From the NCBI GenBank assembly GCA_027574665.1, contig CM050654.1, positions 37,963,722-38,027,721 on the forward strand: 64,000 nt of DNA, in the 5' to 3' direction. The notes beneath the pieces were generated by a model that saw nothing but the letters and a program-made list of their open reading frames with translations, ran no database searches and was not told where the DNA came from. This document shows positions 12,125-25,127 of the stretch, in pieces. Every line of letters starts with the position of its first letter. The first letter of the stretch is position 1. A program made the position numbers and the translations under genes. This DNA comes from Rhynochetos jubatus. Lineage: Eukaryota > Chordata > Aves > Eurypygiformes > Rhynochetidae.

Positions 12125-14116
12125 TAATGTATTTTAAGCTTTCCACCATGTCCTAGAAGACCTTAACACTTCAGAGGACTCTAAGAGCGTAAGGACTTTT
12201 AGAACACGTATATTTAAAGGATTCCATTTACAGACTGCTGGATTGACAATACTATCCTTTCGATCTCAATACTTTGCCTTTGTCATGTATATTTTTGGGC
12301 TAGGACCTAAAAAGTAACATAATTGTGCTCCTTTTCCTAGCATTGCTCTGCTTTCATCCCTGCTCAACTCCTATTAACCTTAACTTCCACAAGAGCAAGA
12401 CCTGATTTTAGTTATCACACGTTCATATTTTTTTTAATGTTCAGTTTCTTACACCCCCATGTCTCTTATTTCCTCCCAGCGTAAAGTAATCAATGCTGTC
12501 CACAGATATTTTGCTTTCAGAACATTCAGGGCTTTTGCAAACATTCAGTTTTGTGTCTGTGCACAACCTCCCACACCTTCAAAAGTTCTGGGTCTAGATC
12601 GAGAGCACGTAAGGCATATGGAGTGAAATTAGGTGAAATTTGGACAACTAAATTCAATATTGAGATTGGAAAAGTCTGCTAAGCTCAGTGAGTGACATCC
12701 CTTTTCACTTCCAAGTGACACTATGTAGAAACACCTGAGACAGCTCAAAGCAGAGGTGTTTGCATAGCACACAGCAGCAGCCTGACAGAGATGCTAGCTC
12801 AGCTGTCACAAACAAACTTCAAATTAATTTAAATTGATTTACCTTGATCATTAACTCCAGCTGGGATCAACCTGGGCTTTCAGCTGGTTCTTAGAGCCCT
12901 AAGGCAAAGAGGAAACTGAATATTGTCCCTTATTTTCAAACCAAAGAACTGAATTGCAAGTCAAGAAGGATGAGAGCTGCTGCTAGACTGAAGAATTTTC
13001 ATTGTCTTTTTTGTGTTTTACTGGAAAAAGATGTAGGTACCTTACCCAACATTGTGCCAAACTATTCATCATTGCCTTGAATGTCTTGCTTAAAATAGAT
13101 AAAAACCATCAGAACCTCTCCCCAGCGTCACCTGCATTTGTTCTCGGACTCAAACCAGAGACCAAACCCCATAGTGTTTGTTTTACTGTCCATTTGTGGC
13201 AGTGGATTTGCCTATTTAGTGTGAAATACTTTTTGTTGCCCTTCTAAACCCAGGAAGATCAGTGAAGAAGATCAGGACCTGGGATGGCTTTTTATCCCCA
13301 TTTTGCTGTTTAAAAAAATAATGTTTCATTCTTGTGCTATCGAAATTTGTTTCAGTTTTAAAAGAATGTAGGAAATGTCTTTTTTCCTGACCTCTGACCT
13401 ACATGACTCAATTATAAAGAGAGTAAGTAAACAATGGAGATGGAGGGAAGTATTTTACATTTTAACTTTTATTCTTGCTCTTTCTCACAGAACCTTTTTG
13501 CTTTTTCCCATGCTAGGGATGATTAAAAAAGAGAAGCCCACACCATGAAGAACGGTCTCAGCCCCTGGACCTCTTAACTACAACAAATACTTGAAGAGTG
13601 AAGTTTCCCTTTCTCTCTGCTATTGTCCTGTGGATGCTTTTATGTAAAAAAAAAAAATTCAATATGCTGTTTGGGGGACCTTTCTCCCATCTTCTGTTAC
13701 CTCTGGCTCCTGGTGGTCTTTGTTTTTTCTGTTTTTATGTGAAAAAGAGACCACTTTTAGGTGCTTCTTTAGTCCTGAATCACTTTCTGCTATTCACATT
13801 CCTTCTTCTGACAGTCACTGATTTTACCCTGGTGCATTTTACTTTACACACTGAAAGAAACGTATTGAAGCTGAGATCACAATGTAAAAATATTGGCCCC
13901 ATTTTTCCTTGCAAATATATTGCCTAATTTTCAAATCTATTCTTTGGAATCTTATTCCTCAACTCTGCTTCTATTAGGTTTGCTTCAAGGTAATTCTCTT
14001 TTATCAGACAGTAATGAGTGAACCTCCTGGCCTATTGTGCTGTATTTATTTGGAACCAGTATCCAAATATATTTCAAGGACTTTATTTTACAGTTAAACA
14101 GAATTGCTTTTTCCAC
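12125..14116. other. Unique non-coding sequence
   Basis: AT-rich with T-rich stretches and an A run at 13645-13657. A 109-codon frame at 13598-13927 is rich in Phe and Leu because the DNA is T-rich. It has no convincing signal peptide or known family, and I do not call it a gene. Confidence 0.5.
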
Positions 14117-14760
14117 TGGGAAGCTCAACATGACTCATCAGGGCACTTGCAGCCCAGAAAGCCAACCATATCCTGGGCTGTATCAGAAGTGTGGCCAGCA
14201 GGGCAAGGGAGGGGATTCTCCCCCTCTGCTCTGCTCTTGTAAGACCCCACCTGGAGTGCTGTGTCCAGCTGTGGAGCCCTCAGCTTAAGAAGGATACAGA
14301 CCAGTTGGAGCAAGTCCAGAGGAGGCCACAAAGATGATCCGAGGGCTGGAGCACCTCTGCTGTGAAGAAAGGCTGAGAGAGTTGGGCTTGTTCAGCCTGG
14401 AGAAGGCTCCAGGGAGACCTTATTGCAGCCTTCCAGTACCTGGGAGGTGGGGGGGGGTGTGTGTTTGTGTGTGTGTGTGGTGCGACAAGAAAGCTGGGGG
14501 GAACTTTTTACAAGGACCTGTAGTGACAGGACAAGGGTTAATGGGTTTAAACCGAAAGGAGGAGATTTAGATTAGATATCGGTAAAGAGTTTTTCCCGGA
14601 GCAGGTGGTGAGGCACTGGAACAGGTGCTGGAAGTGTCCAAGGCCAGGCTGGATGAGGCTTGGAGCAACCTGGTCTAGTGGAGGGTGTCCCTGTCCATGG
14701 CAGGGGGGTTGAAACTGGATGATGTTTAAGATCCCTTCCACCACAAACCATTCTATGATT
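14117..14760 (+). mobile_element. CR1 LINE, 3' portion with end of RT ORF and 3' UTR
   Basis: A sense-oriented, 5'-truncated CR1. Its left part is the last coding stretch of ORF2 (GCTCAACATGACTCATCAGG, then the CCCACCTGGAGTGCTGTGTC and GGGCTGGAGCACCTCTGCTG blocks). Its right part is the 3' UTR (CTGGATGAGGCTTGGAGCAA, then the GTCCATGGCAGGGGGGTTG block), ending at ATTCTATGATT. The coding part is interrupted and not translatable as one frame. Compared with the CR1 sequence I know, about 35 bp are missing where the GTTGCCCAGAGAAGCTGTGG block should follow GGAACAGG near 14622. A G run and GT microsatellite occupy about 14447-14481 inside it. Confidence 0.95.
14447..14481. repeat. G run plus GT microsatellite within CR1
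   Basis: A run of nine or more G residues is followed by GTGTGTGTTTGTGTGTGTGTGTGG. It lies where CR1 copies normally have an A/G-rich segment between the CAGTACCTG block and the GACAAGAAAGCTGG block, so it arose inside the inserted element after insertion or was carried in with it. Confidence 0.85.
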
Positions 14761-15019
14761 TACTTTCATAAATCAGCAGTTGTGAGGCTCCCTGCTCCCA
14801 GCAGTGGTTCATGTGTGCCTTGGAACATGAATTAGAAAAGTTTCTCTCCCTCACACTGCCTAAAGAGTAGCAATAGAATCCATCAGTAAGTATAGATATT
14901 AAAGATAAATTTTAAAACAGAAATGTTATTATTACAAACATATCTGCATAGTCAAAGTGACACTGGAAGTATAACCCAGGAGCAGAGATTAGATGCATGC
15001 AGTAAATGGGGGAAGGAAA

Positions 15020-15099
15020 CTCTTGTCCTATCACCAGTTACCCGGGAGAACAGACCAGCACCCACCTCCCTACAGCCTCCTTTCAGGTAGCTGTAGATT
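15020..15099 (-). mobile_element. CR1 LINE, short ORF2 C-terminal fragment (antisense)
   Basis: About 80 bp that reads on the minus strand as the CR1 segment YSYLKGGCREVGAGLFSRVT-GDRTR, the conserved region close to the end of ORF2. Neither the 3' UTR nor upstream sequence is attached, so this is an isolated internal fragment. It is only about 260 bp from the sense CR1 at 14117-14760 but in the opposite orientation and from a different part of the element. Confidence 0.85.
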
Positions 15100-17642
15100 C
15101 CTGAAAGATAAACATGAGGAAGATTTGTAGAGCTCCATAAGATTTCCAAAACCTCATCAGTGTTCTCATTGCTTCCCTGGTTTATTTACTGGTGTGAAGA
15201 CACAAACAACTATTGTATGAAAGATTTTGAGTGTGAGGTCTAAGTTAAGTTCCTTCATACCCAGTTAAGCCCTTGCAGAAATTGCCTTGGTTCCTGAATA
15301 AAGAAGTCCATAGACTTAAGTGCTTAAAAGCAGAAACCTATTTTTGAGATACTTTAAAAGACATTCTGAGTGTCCAAAAATCCTTTGTTCTCAATGAATT
15401 ATTCAAAGTTTAAATTTTATATCTACAAAATCAGTTTATCAGACTACTGAAATTCTGTACATCCATGGCCAGGATTTTAACTCGTTTAACAAGGGGACTT
15501 TGAGATGGGCACAGCATTTTGTTCATCGTTCTTCTTTTTCAGAAGCGTTACATTATTTGATGACTAATTGCTGTACTGAACATCCTCTTTCCTGTTACAC
15601 AGTTTGACTCTTACACAGTTTTTGGGTAGTGTACAGCGAGCTTTGCTTTCAGAGCCACCGTGCCATAGGGGTAATGGAATTCATGCTTGGCCTATTGTGC
15701 AGAACTGCCAATTTCCCTACTGCACGGCTATTTCATAGCATGACTTTTAGTTCACAGCAAATCTCTTCCCCTCCTGAACACAAACCACAAATTATACAAT
15801 TAGTGTCCTTTTATATCTGAAGAAAGAAATCTAAATGTTAACTAAACACATTTTTCCCTCATAATGGGTATTCGCAATGGCATCCCAGTCTTCTTAGTCC
15901 ACCAACCACACATTATTAATAGTCTTTTTTTTTCCTTCAGACTTTCCATTTCATCTCACTTCTAAAACTCTATTTACCACCAAGATTTCATTTTTCTGAA
16001 CGCTTTTGCATCTTTGTTTTCATCAGCTTCAGTTAGTCCCTGTGCCACAGCAATTCCACGGAGACACTACATTTTACCATCTTTCTCTCATATTCTAGAG
16101 AAGTAGATTTCCCAACAGATCTCAGTTAAAGAAAAGCAGATTTTTTTTTAACAAAGTGCAGGCAGACTTTTGAATGGCCACTTTCACAACTTATAGAGCT
16201 TTATGCCTTTTTAAATTTGTGGGTTTTTACTGAGAATTTTCCTACATTTTCTATTGCTACTCTTTATTAGCTCTTTTGCTACATCTTACTTTTTCCTTTC
16301 CAAATAGAAATAGAATAGGAAGGAGAAAATTGGGTTTGTTTTGTGAAAATGGGCCCCAGAACGTTGAGATTTCTCAACCGGAGCAGAAGAAATACATGAA
16401 CTTGAATTTTACACATCTTTGATAAACACTTCAGCCACTGGAATATTCTGTGCTCTCTGACATCGTAACTTCCTCAACAACATTAATTAAAACTGATATT
16501 ATTTATGTAGTGTGTCTCCATCAGCATTCAGCATCTCCTGTTCACCAACAATGTCAATATATTCCAACATAACCACACACTCTCAACATACCAATGTCAC
16601 TCTCTGCCTTGCACCACGCTTAGCCACGTATTTTTGGGACTACACCCCAACACCCCAAGTGGCTGCTTTTGTAGCTCTTAGACAACATCAGTAAGATCAG
16701 TAGGTAAAATAATCTTTGGTTTGCTTTGTTTTTAATGGGCAAGCTGAGACTTCTTCAGCCTGTAGCTTCAATTGTTCAGCATTTCAGATACCATCTGGTT
16801 TGTGCTGGACACATGCCATAGACAGATAAATACAGAAAGAGACTGGGTTGTTACTGCAACATACATACTTGGGCTCTGGGTTTTTTTATACTGCAAGTCT
16901 TTCCTGGTTTATATTCATATTTACCCTCATTTTCAGGAAATCACCCTCTTTTAACAGACTACTTCCCACTTTATTTTAAATACAGCATGCATGTGAACTG
17001 AAGAAAACAAGTAATCAATGTTCACAAGGACTTGGAACCTTCTTTTACCTCCCATCACTCCTCATAAGAACTGGGGGTACTGCCATCAGGTAGGCAGTTA
17101 ATAGACCAAGAACAAGCAATGCAGCAAGAGTTATTTCAGCCTTGACAGACAACTCCACCCCCCGGCCTGTCATGTACATGTTACAATTCACTGAAATGAA
17201 AAGCAGTTTTCAATAGGGATAAATTACTTTTATGCCTGCGCTGAACTTGGCAAAACCACTTCATAAAAAAAGTTTGGTTACTTTTCATACAAGTTTTGAA
17301 AATTACTTAAATCCGCTCCCCCCCATCCCCTACTATTTCCCTCCAGGTTTCAAGGAAGGATAGTTCTCCCTTTCAAAGACTGCTTGAAAGTTAGAGGCAC
17401 AGCCACATGTATGCACACACAGCTGGCAACCAAATACCTTAATTGTTGTTTTGTCTTCTAGGAGCTTCCTAGTAGAAAGCTGTAGGTAATTAAATCCTTT
17501 CTCCCTTGTGTATGCAATCCTGCAGGCACTATGACTACTGTTCTGATCTGCTTTACAGGAAATTGATAGGACCAAAATCCTGTAGTGTGGTGATGTTGGG
17601 AAGTCAGCGCAATCTCAGACATCCCCTGAGCATGGCAAAGTT
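15100..17642. other. Unique non-coding sequence
   Basis: AT-rich DNA with no gene or named repeat. Open frames are at most about 80 codons. A T-rich stretch near 15920-15935 and a C run near 17318-17324 are the only compositional features noted. Confidence 0.5.
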
Positions 17643-18014
17643 TCACAGAATCATGGAATGGTTTAGGTTAGAAGGGACCTTAAAGATCATCTAGTTCCAT
17701 GGCAGGGACACCCTCCACTAGCCCAGGTTGCTCCAAGCCTCATCCAGCCTGGCCTTGGACACTTCCAGGGAAGGGGCATTCACAGCTTCTCTGGGCAACC
17801 TATTCCAGTGCCTCACCACCCTCTCTGGGAAGAATTTTATTACTGATATCTAATCTGAATCTACCCTCTTACAGTTTAAAGTCATAGAATCAAAGAACAG
17901 AGTAGGTTGTAAGGGACCATAAAGATCCATCAAGCCATTATCCCTTGTCCATCACTACATGCCCTTGTAGAAATTCCCTCCCCAGCTATCCTGTAGGTCT
18001 TCTTCATCCTGGAA
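17643..18014 (-). mobile_element. CR1 LINE (antisense) with a nested CR1 inside
   Basis: An antisense CR1 3' portion split into two parts. The first, 17643-17881, runs from the tail through the CCATGGCAGGGACACCCTCC and GGCATTCACAGCTTCTCTGG blocks to CTTACAGTTTAAAG. The second, 17935-18014, resumes at CCATTATCCCTTGTCC and continues through the TACATGCCCTTGT and CCCCAGCTATCCTGTAGG blocks. In intact CR1 these two parts are contiguous (CAGTTTAAAGCCATTA), so the 50 bp between them is a later insertion. About 10 bp are missing near 17697, where TTCCATGGCAGG replaces a longer spacer. Confidence 0.92.
17882..17931 (-). mobile_element. 50-bp CR1 3' tail nested in another CR1
   Basis: This piece begins TCATAGAATCAAAGAACAG and continues into AGGTTGTAAGGGACCATAAAG, which is the extreme 3' end of CR1 in reverse orientation. 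It sits exactly between two segments of the host CR1 that are otherwise continuous. The triplet AAG occurs at both borders (17879-17881 and 17932-17934) while the uninterrupted element has it once, consistent with a very short target-site duplication. It is among the shortest CR1 insertions that can be recognised by eye. Confidence 0.85.
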
Positions 18015-19049
18015 CGGAACAGTGCACTGCATGTTGCAGAAACGGATTACCACTTCGGATTCTTGCAAGTGCCTCGTATCCAGCCAAGCATGCCATCCTT
18101 CAAAACGGTATCTTCTTTTCTGGTGGCAATGCTGTAACCATTAGTTCAAACTCTTAGATGAAAATTTCTAAACCCAGACTGCTTGTTTGAAGGCTACATT
18201 GTCACAAGCAGCTGCATTAATTAAAGTAGAAAATCCAAATGCTTTTTATGGTTATTGATGCTTTGAAGGAACTGAAGCTTTCACAAGCTGCTTTTGCAGC
18301 TGTTATCTCCCTTTTTCACCTAGCTCTTCCTGCGCCTTCTCACAAGTGTTTGTTTTTTCCACTGACCTGAAGTGATTTACAACTTATCTATGTTCAACAA
18401 CTGGGAACACTGCTTGAGTGACTTGACGTCTGTTTCCATACAGCTAGAGATCTTTCTGTCACCCTTGATCTGAGGACAGTTGCTGACGTGCACAGAGATT
18501 CAAATGATTGTCAGATCTGACTGTAATCGGTCTTCTGTAAGGCTTCAGTGAGCTGCTGAACAGAGATGTAGTCTCAGGAGAACCGGTCCCTCCGTGCACA
18601 TGAGCTCACTGACATTTACTCTTTAGGCCAGCGTAACAATCAGGCTTTGACCCTGTTTTGGTGCTTAATACACAAAACCAACCTTAAAAGAGAAGGCAAA
18701 GGGGAAAAATACTTGGCCCTCTCCAACCTAAACCCAATAATCTCACCAATGAACAAGCAAACTAAGAACAAAGATACATAAAAGTACACTATGAACCCAC
18801 AAATTAACTCTATAGAGAAGATGCACTTTATCAAACATTTTAGTAAGTCAAAATTCCCCCAAATTCTCTCAGAACTGCAAGATTTTATTCTGATTGACTG
18901 AGTTATATGAATTTTATCAAAATCACTCTCCAGCCCCTATGAAACAAAGCAATGGAATGTCAATCCTTGCAAACTACAAGGTGTAAGGGAAGGCCGGGAT
19001 GTCGCATTAGTTTTCAGGACACGGAATGAATCTTGTCCATCCCAGTACA

Positions 19050-19101
19050 TAGGCAGATAAATAGGTGGGCAGATTGGTAGGCAGGTAAGTAGACAGACGG
19101 G
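19050..19101. repeat. Degenerate tetranucleotide repeat
   Basis: A decayed array of TAGG, CAGA, GGTAGGCAGG and AAGTAGACAGACGG units, consistent with an old (TAGG/CAGA)n microsatellite. No longer pure, so probably not highly mutable now. Confidence 0.6.
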
Positions 19102-22100
19102 ATATTTTGGGACTGTGGGATCATTGTTACATTATCTGAATTTATGTCAGAAAAACAGACATTATGATAGGAAGGGAGAGCACAGAGTGAATAGAGAAGT
19201 ATACCCATCATTGATTTTTCTCTTTCTGCATTAGATGAGGCACACAGAAAGCATGCAAACCCACCATTTTACAGTGACAGACTTCAAAAAGAAAAAGGCA
19301 AATGTCAGTAAAAAGATACCAAATAATATATGTGGAATCACTTTAAGAGGACGACGAGCAGCAGGAACAGGAACAATGAAGAACAGTAATTACATTTATA
19401 GCAGAAAAAAGTTCTGAGAGTACTGGGTTTGAGAGGCCTTTCAGTGGATACGCCTTCAAAAGCAACAGCAGCTTTTATGTTGCTGACCATTTACTAAAGC
19501 GCTACCAGCTTTTAGCCAGAGAAATCTCTTCTGAAAACTGTTCCTAAGTCCCTCAGCAGAAGCCACTCCTCCCGTGTTTGTAATTTTTTTCATCCTCTTG
19601 CATAGACACACATGATCTGGCTATATGATAGTAAACAAAGTTTTTACTCTGAGCAAGCAGGTAATTAATCAAATGAGAAAAGTCACTAGCTGGGAAAAAC
19701 AAGGATAAAAAACCAAATCGGATGAAAAATAAAAATAAAAAAATAACAGTAGCAAGTAGAAGACACAGCAAGAAAATATAGAAAAACCTGCACGAGAATC
19801 TGGAGCAGGTATGATGCACATGGCTAGGGTTTCACAGGCTATATGATGATGTGCTGGACAACAACACTGCTTCTGAGACAGGAAATTCTTTCTCTAAAAC
19901 CCAAAAGCATGAAGCTTCAGATGTAGTTCTCAGTAACAGCCCTACATTAGGAAGAGCACATGACATGTATTAGGCATGACACTGATTATTCACACCAAAT
20001 AAACACCTTCACATATAAACTCAGGCATAATATAGGGAGACAGGTTGAATGGCCATCAGAAAGTAAAGTCCAGGCTGGGAATCCTGCACACGCCACCTGG
20101 GCGATGGGATCATTGCTTATTCTATTTATCCAGAACTACTTAAAAGCATTTTCAAATGACATAGTCCCAGTTTGAAGCAACATACATAATTACCAGACAA
20201 ATCATTCACATGGACAGGTGGAACACACAGACAAGAACTGAGCACTAGCAGAAATGCAGCTCAGTTGCCTTTATGTTACATAGTATATAATTATTAGCGA
20301 TATTTAAATGCAACTAATAGATACTCTGTCATAATCTTTATGTAACATTACCCCTCTACACTAACCTCACACACGAAATAAGAACTACTGATGTGGTTTA
20401 ATAGAATTACGATGGTCACAGTCACCATTCGCTTCAAATAAAAAAAGGTCACTGCACTATGGGACCCTGCAATTCCCCAGAAATGCATATATTGACAAAA
20501 ATCATCAAGAAATACTAATGGAAAAATGTTAAAATTTGATTTAAATAAAATCTTTAAATGAGTTTCAGATCAAGATTTCAAAATCGTTTTCATTCCACTC
20601 CCTGAATTCCAGGAAGAGATGTCACTATTGATACGTCCTTCTCATTTTTCTGAAATATATATTTAGCTCCATTTAACATAACCAATGAGGCTTTAATTTG
20701 AAAAACATCAGATCTGGGTCTCTAGGGTAGGTTGATGGAGAGACAGTATGTAAATTATTCAATTCAAGTAATCGAATATACAGGAAAAGCAAAAAACGCA
20801 TGCAAGATCATGCATAATTGACTACATACTAAAGTGCATGAACAATACATTTTTGAGTAATTTGTTTATTAGATCCATAATTGATTTTTTCTTCTATTTG
20901 GAGCTATTCATATTCTCTAACCTTTCTGGAAGGCAGCTGATGTTCTTCCAGACTTTCAGGTATGATGCTAAGAGGCTAGTATAGCTAACATCTATATAAT
21001 TACATGGAGATTGTGTGGCTAGACTAGTTAATACTTTTTCTTTGTTTATTTATAGCAACAGAAATCAAGAATAAGTTCACAGAAATCAAATCGATTACAG
21101 AGCTATAGAGCAGATGCAGGTAAAAGGTGATCTACCCCGTCAGGATAAAGGTTCATTCTGGCTGCTTTTCAAGCAGGGAAAACTGATTGACAATGGGGGG
21201 CCTATTTCCCATGAACAAAGTATCTGAGAGATATAGAACCCTTAAACTGATAGGAATGATCACATATAACCATTACTCAAAATTAGATGAATCAGTTCTG
21301 CAACACATTAGCCTGCATAAGTTTCTTACTAGCCATTCGACTATTGATGCACCTCGTGATGCTGTACAATTGGTTTCTGAATTCCAGTGACATTCCCTCC
21401 CTGCTTTGATCTTTTCTCAGCTGAGGCAGCTATAAACATGATTTCACACATGCACACGTGTCCTTTCCTTTGCACAGTTTTGTGAATAAGAGTATGTTTG
21501 TATGTTTTTTATTAATGTTGCCAGGAGACAATACAAGGCCACAGGAATAAAAAGACAATTTATGGATTTTCTTGAAACTTGGACTGGCAAATAACTCTTT
21601 ACAATATTTGCTTTGGTCTAATTGCTGATATATAATGACATTTTACTTAAACTAAAGACCAAACAAAGGTTACTGCAGTTCTAATTAACACTGCAGTCTC
21701 TGAGTACTGACTGGGTGAAAGATTGTACTGCTGGATGAACTGGCTTTCAAACTTCCCAGTGCTGTTATTCATCCTGTAGTTTCACAGCAAAGCTAAGCAG
21801 TCCAGCATTAACCTTGAGTTTGAGACTGAGGAGAGACTATGTACGCTACTAACCAGATTAACAAGAGGAGATGAAGGAAAAAATATAATCTATCCTCCTT
21901 GCATCCCTACTTCCATTCCCTTCCTCCTAAACTTTGTAAAAACTTTTATATATGACAATCACAAAACATCATTCATTTGATGAACTAAGAAAATTTGCAC
22001 CATTTCAGGATGAAACAAATGTGGAAGGATAGAAATTTTCCAGAACAGAAGGAACTACCTGGAAAAATTGCTAATATTGAATCCACTAAGTTTGTTCAGA

Positions 22101-24560
22101 GAACTAGAGGTTAAGAAGTGCACACCCCTGAGCGGAACTAAAACATGAATGTAGACATGGCCTGGTAGTGAGGCAGAATCACTGCTGTCTTCATTGAGCA
22201 AAGTGGGCAGAAAACTAATACAGGGAAAACAAAACTTGTAAAGATGAATTCTACTCCTACCCACAGCAAGACATGACAGTTCCCAGAGAGATCACGAGAC
22301 AGCTAGTGCCAGCATAAGGATGGAGACAGCGGGGCATTTATGGAGGAGTCACATCAGTACCACATCGGATAAGCTGCAATCTGAACCTGTGCACATGACG
22401 TGCCACCGTTCTTCCCCAGTGCAGTGGCAGGGCAGTTCACAGGCAGGGCAAAAGCTGCAGTGTTTTAGAAGTGTGCAAATTCAAAGCCTGGGAGAACCAA
22501 TACCGGGCTTCAGGTGGATGGTCTTTGGGGGCAATTTGGTGAACACTCCATATTTGAAGTGTGAGTCATGCAGAAATCAAATATAAGTATTTTTTGATTT
22601 ATTAAAAATTTAAGCTCAATTTAATGGGCCACCAAGTAAAAGTAGCGAGGAGAGATTTTTTGGAGGGTATTTTAAAGTCCCTGTTGAGTTTAAATCTGTA
22701 TTCTCTCACACATTCACATCTTTAACCACCTTTACTTTAAATTAGTTCATACTACTGAAATATAAGCAACTTCTCTGCAGATTATTCAGAAAGTACTAGG
22801 CAACTCGAGTCTATATCCATGTACCCACTGACACGAGATTCATCAAAGTCTTAATTCTCGCTTATTTTTCTAAACCCAAATTGCCAACACTAAGATAGGA
22901 AGTTTTTTCTGACATTGGTAGCTGTCAAAAACCTACCTAAAACAAGAACCTGGGAGACAGCACTGCATTTTAATTTCCATCTGATTTCAAAACAAGATAT
23001 TTTTCTGTCCCATGGGCAAATTACTTCAGAACATGATGGTGCAAATGTGTCATTGTTTCACTCTGATAAATGCTGTGCTTTCAGCTACTTTTTGCACTCT
23101 TGCACTTAAAAGACTTTGGCTTTTAATACCGCTTTGCCCACGGTCTTATTTATTTAAGATTTTCCTGGTTTGGTCATTTACTCTTAGATTTGATGCTTTT
23201 TTCCACCTACATTTAATAGTTATCTGCTTTCTTCTTTAATATACAAGCCAGCAGGTTTTCTCCCTATAGTTCCTGGCTGCTCCTTAACTTTTCTCTTAGC
23301 ATTTTTTAATCAAGTCATACCAGTAGCTCACGCACTTAGATGTCACAACGAAATTATTTCAGGTATGAGACTATTACTGCTCAATTGCAAGGTCCTTTTA
23401 AAGATGTTCCATCTCAAAGAAAATCCATTGCTTGTTTCTTCTGACAAAGCAGGGAGTTGGTGATATGCTCCATAGCTTGAGCAGAGACTCTTAATCTAAT
23501 ATTGCTATAAATTGCTTGATTATTTATTACACAGGTGCAGGAAAAATATGCCATATGTAGCATTTATTTGATGTATCATTTAACTGAATGATATTTTAAA
23601 GGAGCTCGAACGTAGTAAGAATTAAACTAAAAATTCTTCACAGATCAGGGTAAGCCCTTATATGCAGGTCTTGACTTCTACAGATTACCTTTTACTGTAT
23701 GATTCTGGGTGAATAAAAAAGGATTCAAAAACCCTATCTAAAAGAAACTCCATAAATCTGATATATCAGTATTCACCTCTTATTTTATTGTGTTTTTTCC
23801 CTTCAGCATCAATCCGACTAGCGTTTGGTTTCCATAAGTGTTTGCATAAAGAAAAACTTTTGCATCTTTTCTTTCTCCTCAAAAGAAATTATTTGTTCAA
23901 CAGCTTTAAGATGTTCTTTATCTTCCCTCCATTTGTAAAAATGCAGGATTTCAGAGGAATTAAAAATCTAATCACAACTCATTACTCAGCAGCCTAACAG
24001 CTTTAATTGGTCAAATAATTATTTGCTAAGAAAATTTCAGCCCATTATCTTGAAGTATGCTGTTGGTGGAGAGGGAGGAGTGCTAGTCAAGAGGATGCAG
24101 CTGCAGAACACATTCCATAATTCCATGATTCTGTAAAATAATCTGTGTCTGGATAGGCTGAAGAACAGTCTGTTTAATTACTGTTTTGTTTGTTAACGGG
24201 ATATGGCAGAATCCCTACACCATCTCTTTCAGCCAAAGCCCTCAATAACTTTTAATCTTTCAAAAAATAATAAACTAAAAAGTACCCTGCATGGGACCTT
24301 TTCCACAGGGAAGCATCAGAAATTCCATTAGGGCAGTTGTAGCTCTACGTGAAAGGCAGCTGAGTATGCTGGTAGAAAAGGTAAGAGAAAAGATCCCTTT
24401 GATCTGGTGCCCCGCAGTGCTAACCAGCATTAATTAGGCTGCAGCTCTCCCAACCGTACACAAGACAACAAAGAAATCGTCAGCAGTTCTTTACAACCAA
24501 AATTTAATTTCTTTACAACAGGGTCTGTCTATACCCGAGAACATGACCTTATCAGTGCAG

Positions 24561-24596
24561 CTTTGTTTACTTCTTTGTTTACCTCTTTGTCTTGAT
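24561..24596 (+). promoter_or_regulatory. Three-unit 12-bp repeat with two forkhead-like cores
   Basis: CTTTGTTTACTT, CTTTGTTTACCT and CTTTGTCTTGAT follow one another at 24561, 24573 and 24585. The first two contain TGTTTAC, the core bound by FOX (forkhead) proteins, spaced by one repeat unit. This could be a small regulatory cluster or a chance slippage product in T-rich DNA. No adjacent promoter or gene is visible. Confidence 0.25.
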
Positions 24597-25085
24597 TTAG
24601 ATCCAGAAGATAGAACTTATTTCAGTGGTAAACTTCTAAACAATACAGACGCAGTATTTATGCTCTTTTGTGGGATCTTTTTAAAAACTCATAAAGCTGT
24701 TTTATTACAATCACACCTTCAAAATATTACTTATTTCCTGAGCTGGGCCCCACACAGTGAACGTGTCTCACTTCATGAGACATGCAGAAGAGGAAATTTC
24801 AGTTTTTGAAGGAAAACGCGTTAGTTCTCAACTCTGAAAATATTAAGATCTTGTCAAAGAACAATAGGGGAGAACCAATCAGAACAGTATATAATCATTT
24901 GGAAAGACAATGTGCCAATCATTTGCTCTGCTCTGAGCTTCTGTGGGGAAGTTCTTCTGAATGACAACAATTTGACTGGCAAATTGTAGAGCTGCAAGAG
25001 CTCCTCTTTGGCATCTCCATTAAAAGGCTTTCAGCTATTCCCTAGCTGGCTGAATGTAGTTTTATTTTGTTTACTTGTTTGGATG

Positions 25086-25127
25086 TAATTGCATGCAATT
25101 TGTAATTGTGCCTTCCCCTATAATTAC
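25086..25127. promoter_or_regulatory. TAAT-rich segment with 14-bp palindrome
   Basis: A perfect palindrome AATTGCATGCAATT occupies 25087-25100. TAAT cores occur at 25086, 25103 and 25121. The sequence ATTGCATGCAAT resembles two overlapping octamer-like (ATGCAAT) half sites, and TAATT(A/G) is the typical homeodomain core. This dense packing is what conserved non-coding enhancers often look like, but AT-rich DNA yields such motifs by chance, so the call is tentative. Confidence 0.25.

Noticed and set aside
24105-24136. CATTCCATAATTCCATGATT resembling a CR1 tail
   Set aside because: Only about 30 bases match the tail-repeat style and no CR1 3' UTR precedes it, so chance or a decayed remnant cannot be separated.
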